Positions 9,156-13,817 of a stretch of DNA of 13,817 nucleotides are shown piece by piece. The DNA is from Ettlia oleoabundans (taxonomy: Eukaryota > Chlorophyta > Chlorophyceae > Chlamydomonadales). The position numbers and the translations under genes are program-made. Within the stretch, counting starts at the first letter, position 1. Each line of letters opens with the position of its first letter. The stretch lies in NCBI GenBank assembly GCA_019693395.1, contig JAAMXP010002315.1, positions 1 through 13,817 of the forward strand. Direction: 5' to 3'. Below the pieces are notes generated by a model. The model searched no databases. It saw only the letters and a program-made list of their open reading frames with translations, and had not been told where the DNA came from.

Positions 9156-10439
9156 TCATCGGTCCAGTTCAACCCCTTGCCTTTGCCCCAAGCTGTGACA
9201 AGTGGCACTACCAGACAGCGCTGCGGCAAGCATTTGAGTTAGAACTTTCTGTACAGTGGTGCTGCTCGTCTGCTCCACAAGATTGGTTAGTGTGCCGGCA
9301 GCACACACAGCCGCCTGCAGCATGCATGAGGGAAGCTGGTCAATAAACTTGTTTTGGCCTTGATGCCAGCAAAGCGTCTGCGAAGGCACTAGGTTGCTGG
9401 CAACGCTGATTGATGGTCGCAAAAAAAGAACAGTTGCCAGGGCGCTACGGCCGCAACATATCTTGCTGCCGCCACCTGCCTGCATGTCAGCACCGCTGAG
9501 CAGCACCACAAGGCCAGGGATGGCGTCTGGATGCCCCCGTATGTCTGCCCGAGCTTGCGCCTCTCTCGACATGTTCTGCAGCGAACCTGCTGCCGCTGCT
9601 GCCACACCGGGGTGGTGCGATGTGAGCAGAGCCACCAGCTGCGGGATGCCGCCCTGCTGCCGAATGGCGCTGATGCCGTCGGCTCCGCTAGACAGGTTGT
9701 GCAAGGCCCCCGCCAGCCGCTGCTGGAGCTTGGCCTGAGAGTCTTCAGTGCCGCCTCTGCTGTCACCAGTGGTGGCTGTTGTGAGCGCACACAGCAGCTT
9801 GGCGGGTCCACCCGCCTGGGTCACCGACGCTCGAGCATCTGCCTGAAATGAAAGGGTTTGCAGTGCTGCTGCTGCATTGACACGCGCCTCCCCGCTTACC
9901 CCCTCTGCGGTCAGCAGCTTGAGCAGGCGGGACACACCGCCTGCTTTCACCAGCCCGGTGCAATTGCCTGGCTCATAGCACAGGTTGCTGACTGCATTGG
10001 CTGCTTCACTGGGAACCTCAGGCTGGATAGGCATGCCGTCAGCTGGGCCTGAAGTAGCCTCCAGCAGAGAGGCAACCACGCCCAGCACATGCTGAGAGCA
10101 GCGCAGCCGCACGTCTTGCCGCCTCGCCAAAATCTTCAGCGCTTTTAGCGCAAGCAAGCGGGTAGCGGGTACGGCTACTGCTACGTCTGCCCGCGTAAGC
10201 AGCGCTGCAAGAGGTTCAAGGCGGTCTGGGCCTGTGGCACGCAGGTGCGGCGAGATCCGTGGGTCTTCATTCTCCGCAACAAATCCTGCCAGGAGTGTGT
10301 GCAGTGGCTCCAGCTGGTCCCTGGCGGCAGGCTCCCCCAGCGCCACTATTGCCACGTGCACCTGCTGCCATGATAGGGCGGCATTCGGATGTTGCACTAG
10401 CGAAGCCGGGCGGCTGGGCGCGGGTTCAGCGGCGGACAT
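9156..10439 (-). CDS. Armadillo-repeat protein, function unknown
   Basis: Two exons, 10439-9480 and 9314-9156, joined in phase 0 give 372 aa. Residues from about 90 to 345 form armadillo repeats: ALKALKILARR, EAANAVSNLCYEPGNCTGLV followed by AGGVSRLLKLL, ARVNAAAALQTLSFQADARA, RLAGALHNLSSGADGISAI followed by QGGIPQLVALL, AAAAAGSLQNMSREAQARA, and AAVCAAGTLTNLVEQ. Such solenoids bind proteins; I do not recognise the subfamily, and no F-box, U-box, RING or BTB domain is visible. No signal peptide or membrane segment. The ATG at 10439 is the first in frame and opens a short disordered Ala/Pro segment. The C-terminal 30 residues are not repeat-like. The intron (9315-9479) is 165 bases, a multiple of three with no in-frame stop, so an unspliced mRNA would still be translated with 55 extra residues. 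Confidence 0.75.
   Translation of the reverse strand: MSAAEPAPSRPASLVQHPNAALSWQQVHVAIVALGEPAARDQLEPLHTLLAGFVAENEDPRISPHLRATGPDRLEPLAALLTRADVAVAVPATRLLALKALKILARRQDVRLRCSQHVLGVVASLLEATSGPADGMPIQPEVPSEAANAVSNLCYEPGNCTGLVKAGGVSRLLKLLTAEGVSGEARVNAAAALQTLSFQADARASVTQAGGPAKLLCALTTATTGDSRGGTEDSQAKLQQRLAGALHNLSSGADGISAIRQQGGIPQLVALLTSHHPGVAAAAAGSLQNMSREAQARADIRGHPDAIPGLVVLLSGADMQAGGGSKICCGRSALATVLFLRPSISVASNLVPSQTLCWHQGQNKFIDQLPSCMLQAAVCAAGTLTNLVEQTSSTTVQKVLTQMLAAALSGSATCHSLGQRQGVELDR
9315..9479 (-). other. GC-AG intron in the armadillo gene
   Basis: Donor ATGCAG|GCAGGT, acceptor CATGCTGCAG|GCGGCT. Splicing here joins LLSGADMQ to AAVCAAGTLTNL, which restores a standard armadillo repeat. The GT four bases further on (GCAG|GTGGCG) is in phase 1 and would shift the frame, since the only good acceptor is phase 0. 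Confidence 0.65.
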
Positions 10440-10742
10440 TGAGGAGACGTGGGTTGGACCCTTCGTCAGGGCAGGTAACTTTGATGCCTATAGCCGTACA
10501 CGGCTGAGTAGTGAATCAGAAAGGTGTCCAAGGGCCCAGGAGAAAGGAGGGCTGCCACGGTTCGCCATGGTGGCACAGTTGGCGCGCTCCTTTCTGCTCT
10601 CCTGCTGTCATTTGCTCGTCCATCCTTGGGGATTCGCCTGTGTGAGTGTGCAACATCATTGGGGAGGCGCCATGGGCAAGTTCTGACAGCTGTTCGGTGT
10701 TCTCCTTGCAAAAGGCGGCCCTTGCCTTCCTGCCTAGATTAC
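10440..10742. promoter_or_regulatory. Divergent promoter of genes 4 and 5
   Basis: 303 bases between the start codons of the armadillo gene (minus) and the DCAF15-like gene (plus). No TATA box is evident; an ATTGG (reverse CCAAT) lies near 10658. A compound inverted repeat at 10537-10604 is listed separately. The plus frame of gene 5 stays open upstream of its chosen ATG, so a longer N terminus is not excluded. Confidence 0.6.
10537..10604. repeat. Compound inverted repeat in divergent promoter
   Basis: Nested complementary blocks: CAGGAG (10537) with CTCCTG (10599), AAAGGAG (10543) with CTCCTTT (10587), and TGCCAC (10553) with GTGGCA (10570), around a centre near 10564. The spacing is unequal, so any stem would contain bulges. 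Confidence 0.55.
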
Positions 10743-13343
10743 ATGGCACGAAGAAGACACTGCTCGATTCCGAGCAATTTGGAGATCCTGCAGCGTGAAG
10801 GGCGCTTCAAGCCATTTGCTGCTGTGCCGCCTTCGTGTCGCCGGCCTATTGAGAGTGTCCTCGATGAGGCTTCAGAGCTTAAGAGTGAGTGCAAATTTTG
10901 GAGTATGGAAACTGTTAAATTTATGACTAATGCAGCCTGTAACACAAGAAGCAGTGTACTAAAGAGAGGCAGGTGCACCCTGCCGCTATGTGCCAGGCAC
11001 CGTGCTGCTGGGCTTCACCCGGGACGGCAGCCACTTGGTCTCTTACACCACGCAACCCGTAGCAGCCTCTGATGGACAGGAAGGCTACTGCCTTCAGCTG
11101 TGGGGCTTCCAGCCTGGCGCGCGCTGCATTCGGCTGTGGAGCGTGCCATTGTTCAGGTGAATAGCGGCAGCGCCAACTGCCTGGAAAGCCTGCTTTATGG
11201 CACAGCAACAACTGCACCAGCAGCAACAAGGTGCACTTTGATCCTTATACCTGCACATGTCGTTGCCACCTCTAGCCATGCAACAGGTCCACAGTACACG
11301 TCCCTGACACGCTTAAGGTGGCCACCTCAGCCTCGTTGGCTTGTCATTTGATGCCTGCCACCTCCCACTGCTCCTCAGGACCCAGGCCTACCTTGACTCG
11401 CTGGCTGATGAGGAGGAGTTCATGGCGGTGGACGACATGCTGCTCACAGTGGCGGAAACACCCGACAGCAGCCTGCTGGGTGGGCGACCTGGGGCTAGGG
11501 CTCTGGACACGCATGCAGTCCCAAGCCTTGCGGCACTGCTGAGTCGTGCTGGCAAGGCGCAGGTTCTCTGGCAAAGTGCACAGGGTGCTTCGCGCAGGAC
11601 AGCAGGGCCAGCGCGTCTGCAAGCACCAGTTATGGTCATCAGTTTCATGCCCACCTTACCTCTCACAGCCCGCCCGCCCGGCGTTTCCTGCTTGCAGTGG
11701 TGCACGGACGGTCTGCTGATCCGTCTGACACTGCCAGCCGCGACCACCACCTCACCAACTACCTCACCCTCATTCCAGGACCGCTGCACGCAGGCGCTGC
11801 CCAGCTGCAGGCAAGGCACCGCAAACAGACAGCTTCGCCTTGCCTCTGCTGTGCTGGGCTCGTCAGTGCGAGTTGCCATCGGCATGACAACTGCCCACCT
11901 GTGTGCGGCAGCTTGCGCTCTGGACTAATGAGTTGGTGCAACCTGCTGCGTTGTTGCTGCTGTGCAGGTTGCTCATTTAGCTTACAACACCACCTTCCCG
12001 CATATGGCCTTCAACCCATACCAGTTCCTCACTGCGCTGGACTGCACGCCATCACAGCCGACCAGCAGCGTGAGCAGCAGCAGCTGTGAGGCTGGGGATG
12101 GCGGCAAGCTGGCCATTGCACTGTATGCTGGTGATGGCGTGCGGTACGTGCATGTGGGCATCGGCCGATCAGCGGCACTGGCGGCAGGTGTCCCACCTGA
12201 CAGCCATGCCGCGCTTCATGTACAGGGCAGTAGTGAAGGGGATGAGGAAGATTGGGGCAGCAGCACCAGCAGATTCCCACTGACCGGGGCAGAGGACAAC
12301 AGCCCGTCTGCGCAAGGGGCCTGGGCTCAGGCAACGCTGCTGCAGCCGCCTTCTGCCATCCAGGCACATGCTGTTCAGCAGCAGCAACAGTGGCTGGATG
12401 AAGCGGTGTCTCGCGGAATTGGCTGGCCGCCAGCACAGCTGCCCTTGCAACGGCTGCAAGAGGGACCCCGGCAGCGACAGCAGCATCCCTCCCCTGTGGA
12501 TGCCGGCATGGAGCTCATGCCAGAAATGCGGTGTGCAGCAGTGTGCTGCACCCATGCCAGGGCACCAGGCCCGGCCAGCAGCTACGGTGGCAGCAGCAGT
12601 AGCGCCAGTAGGGACCTGGCGGCCGTCACCTTGGGAGCAGCGCGGCAGCAGGTGGACTTGGAGGGGTGCCTGTATGCTGCACTGCAGCAGCAGCGGCTAC
12701 CGCCTTCAGCTCTGCTGGATTATGCCGCAGCGCCGGTGCTGGGGTGCAGCTGGGAAGAGCACGAGGGGCTGCTGGTGCTGGCAGTTTTGCGGCTGGCGCG
12801 GCCTCGGGAGGCGGCTCAGGAGCAGCAGGTGGCGCACAGGCAGCAGCCGCAGCAGCAGCCAGTGCCACCCCACCGCTCCGCATGCGTGCTGTTGCATGCG
12901 GATGCACGCGGTGGAGATGGTGCTGTGGTTGACTGGCTGGAACCTCCCTATCCCTGGCACCACGATTTGTCTGCCTTCCTGGTGCAACAGACTGCGTTTT
13001 CAGGTGACAGAAACCGCGCAGGTTGGGGTGGAGGTGAAGGCAGCGTTCTGGTACTGGGGGTCCGGCACGCCTGACATGCATTCGCTTAGCTGCCCAGATG
13101 ATGCTGACGGGAAACGTCTTAACCTGCGTTATGGGTGCAGGAGTCGCGTTTGAGAAGGCACCGGCCTTCTTTGCAGAGTTTTTGCGCAGCCGCTACAGCG
13201 TGCCACTATCGAGGCGGTGCATGCCGCTTGTGCTGACCAATCGATCAGTGCTGGGGAGCGGGCAGAGCTTGCAGCATATTGTGCACCCCTTCCTTCCGAT
13301 TGCCATTCTTGGCTACCACAGGATGGATGGATCCACCATGTGA
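10743..13343 (+). CDS. DCAF15-like CUL4-DDB1 substrate receptor
   Basis: Likely substrate receptor of a CRL4 ubiquitin ligase. Exons 10743-10884, 10973-11156, 11379-11479, 11698-11810, 11968-13003, 13141-13343 give 592 aa (human DCAF15 is about 600). Matches in order: RYVPGTVLLGFTRDGSHLVS (residues 52-71; human has HIFLGFSKCGRYVLSYT), LQLWGFQPG, EEEFMAVDDMLLTVAETPDS (120-139; human EEIYSDLYLTVCEWPSD), VVHGRS, LTNYLTLIPGP, HLAYNTTFPHMAFNP (human HTKYQVVYPFPTFQP), then a 200-residue low-complexity insert, then a C-terminal domain from about 409 (VDLEGCLYAAL, WEEHEGLLVLAVL) ending LVLTNRSVLGSGQSLQHIV and AILGY. These correspond to the DCAF15 WD40-like N-terminal domain and its C-terminal domain. 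DET1, another CRL4 factor, was considered and fits less well. The start is the first ATG adjoining the conserved region. Two acceptors (10972 or 10996; 13140 or 13176) are ambiguous, each pair in frame. Confidence 0.7.
11811..11967 (+). other. Probable GC-AG intron in the DCAF15-like gene
   Basis: Donor CTGCAG|GCAAGG and acceptor TGTGCAG|GTTGCT are both phase 0 and connect two segments that are close together in DCAF15. A GT alternative (GGGCTC|GTCAGT) in the same phase would add about 17 Cys-rich residues and has a poor exon-side match. Confidence 0.55.
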
Positions 13344-13361
13344 TGCCGTGGGTGTGCTACC

Positions 13362-13372
13362 GCTGAGTCAGC
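13362..13372. promoter_or_regulatory. GCTGAGTCAGC palindrome (bZIP-type site)
   Basis: An 11-base palindrome containing TGAGTCA, the AP-1/Maf-type bZIP core, lies 19 bases after the DCAF15-like stop and 125 bases before the ATG of the next gene. It may belong to the promoter of the latter; a single short site can occur by chance. Confidence 0.3.
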
Positions 13373-13440
13373 AGCCAGACGGGATTACATCACCGCCTCT
13401 GGCATCCTGATGGGTATTTAGCCGGGGTTGGACATCGCAC

Positions 13441-13485
13441 ATTATTCTTCTTCGTTCTTTTGCTTTGCTCTTGATCTTCATCAGG
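13441..13485 (+). promoter_or_regulatory. TC-rich tract before gene 6
   Basis: A T/C-rich stretch (TTCTTCTTCGTTCTTTTGC and on) ends 12 bases before the ATG, as in the pyrimidine patches of plant and algal core promoters and 5' leaders. It ends TCATCAG, so it could also be the end of a 5' UTR intron. Confidence 0.4.
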
Positions 13486-13496
13486 TCCAGACTAAA

Positions 13497-13817
13497 ATGC
13501 TATGCGCCGCTGGCCGTCCCGCTGCTCTGGGCCCCAAGGCCACCACAAGGGTTGTCGCCCGCAGGTCGGTCGTGGTGAAAGGTAAGTAAACGGCACATTC
13601 CACTTGCGATGAAGCGATTTTGGTGCCGCCGAGCCAGGCGGCAGGGCTTGAGGGACCCCAACTCAATCGTCTCAAACCCATTTCGCTCCTCCCGCAGCGT
13701 CCAGCGAGCAGATCAACCCCAGCATTAATAAGGTGAGCAGAAACGGAAGCTATTGTCCGCACAGTGTCAGCGGCGCGGCTGCTGACTGCGGCTGCCGCAC
13801 CATGCTTCTCCCCGCGG
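13497..13817 (+). CDS. Probable chloroplast-targeted protein, N-terminal exons (continues past window)
   Basis: Exon 1 is 13497-13581 and exon 2 is 13698-13732; the introns start GTAAGT and GTGAGC, the first ends CCGCAG, and phases agree. The visible 40 residues begin MLCAAGRPAALGPKATTRVV and continue ARRSVVVKASSEQINPSINK. The start is poor in acidic residues and rich in Ala, Arg, Ser, Thr and Val, with a VVVKA|S-like processing site, as in green-algal stromal transit peptides. The mature start, about ASSEQINPSINK, is too short to identify. Small exons and a TC-rich leader fit an abundant plastid protein, but this is inference. Confidence 0.65.

Noticed and set aside
10743..13343. DET1 as the identity of gene 5
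   Set aside because: DET1 is also a CRL4 factor, but the LGF-x-x-x-G-x-x-x-SYT motif, LTVAETPDS segment and C-terminal block follow DCAF15 in order and length.

Overview
This window reads as nuclear DNA of a green alga (Chlorophyta, perhaps a trebouxiophyte; the class is a guess). Genes are split by many introns of about 90-310 bases. Coding exons are GC-rich and full of CAG/GCA codons (Ala, Gln, Ser, Gly runs). TGTAA, the chlorophyte poly(A) signal, follows two or three of the stops. The first gene encodes a plant-type cryptochrome and the last starts with a chloroplast transit-like peptide.

Layout: (1) 23-1783 +, 3' end of a plant-type cryptochrome with a long disordered tail. (2) 2554-5628 -, a seven-exon UBL-UBA-UBA protein resembling UBAC1/KPC2. 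(3) 5813-7909 +, a four-exon Fes1/HspBP1/SIL1-type Hsp70 nucleotide exchange factor with a signal peptide. (4) 9156-10439 -, a two-exon armadillo-repeat protein. (5) 10743-13343 +, a six-exon protein resembling DCAF15, a CUL4-DDB1 substrate receptor. (6) 13497-window end +, first exons of a probable chloroplast-targeted protein. Genes 2/3 and 4/5 are head-to-head pairs separated by 184 and 303 bases. Genes 1/2 and 3/4 converge.

The exon models were built by hand: splice sites were chosen so that phases match and recognisable domains stay continuous. The whole-gene coordinates give intact frames of 598 (gene 2), 472 (gene 3), 372 (gene 4) and 592 (gene 5) residues.

Most notable observations: three introns in three different genes (2, 4 and 5) appear to use GC-AG rather than GT-AG boundaries, out of about 19 introns. 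A DCAF15-like receptor and a KPC2-like ubiquitin adaptor lie within 14 kb of a cryptochrome. A Fes1-type exchange factor carries an ER signal peptide. There is a near-perfect 18-bp hairpin in an intron and a compound inverted repeat in one of the divergent promoters. I saw no mobile element, RNA gene or CRISPR array, and no convincing evidence of a wholly new system. The proteostasis/light-signalling theme is suggestive but may be chance clustering.
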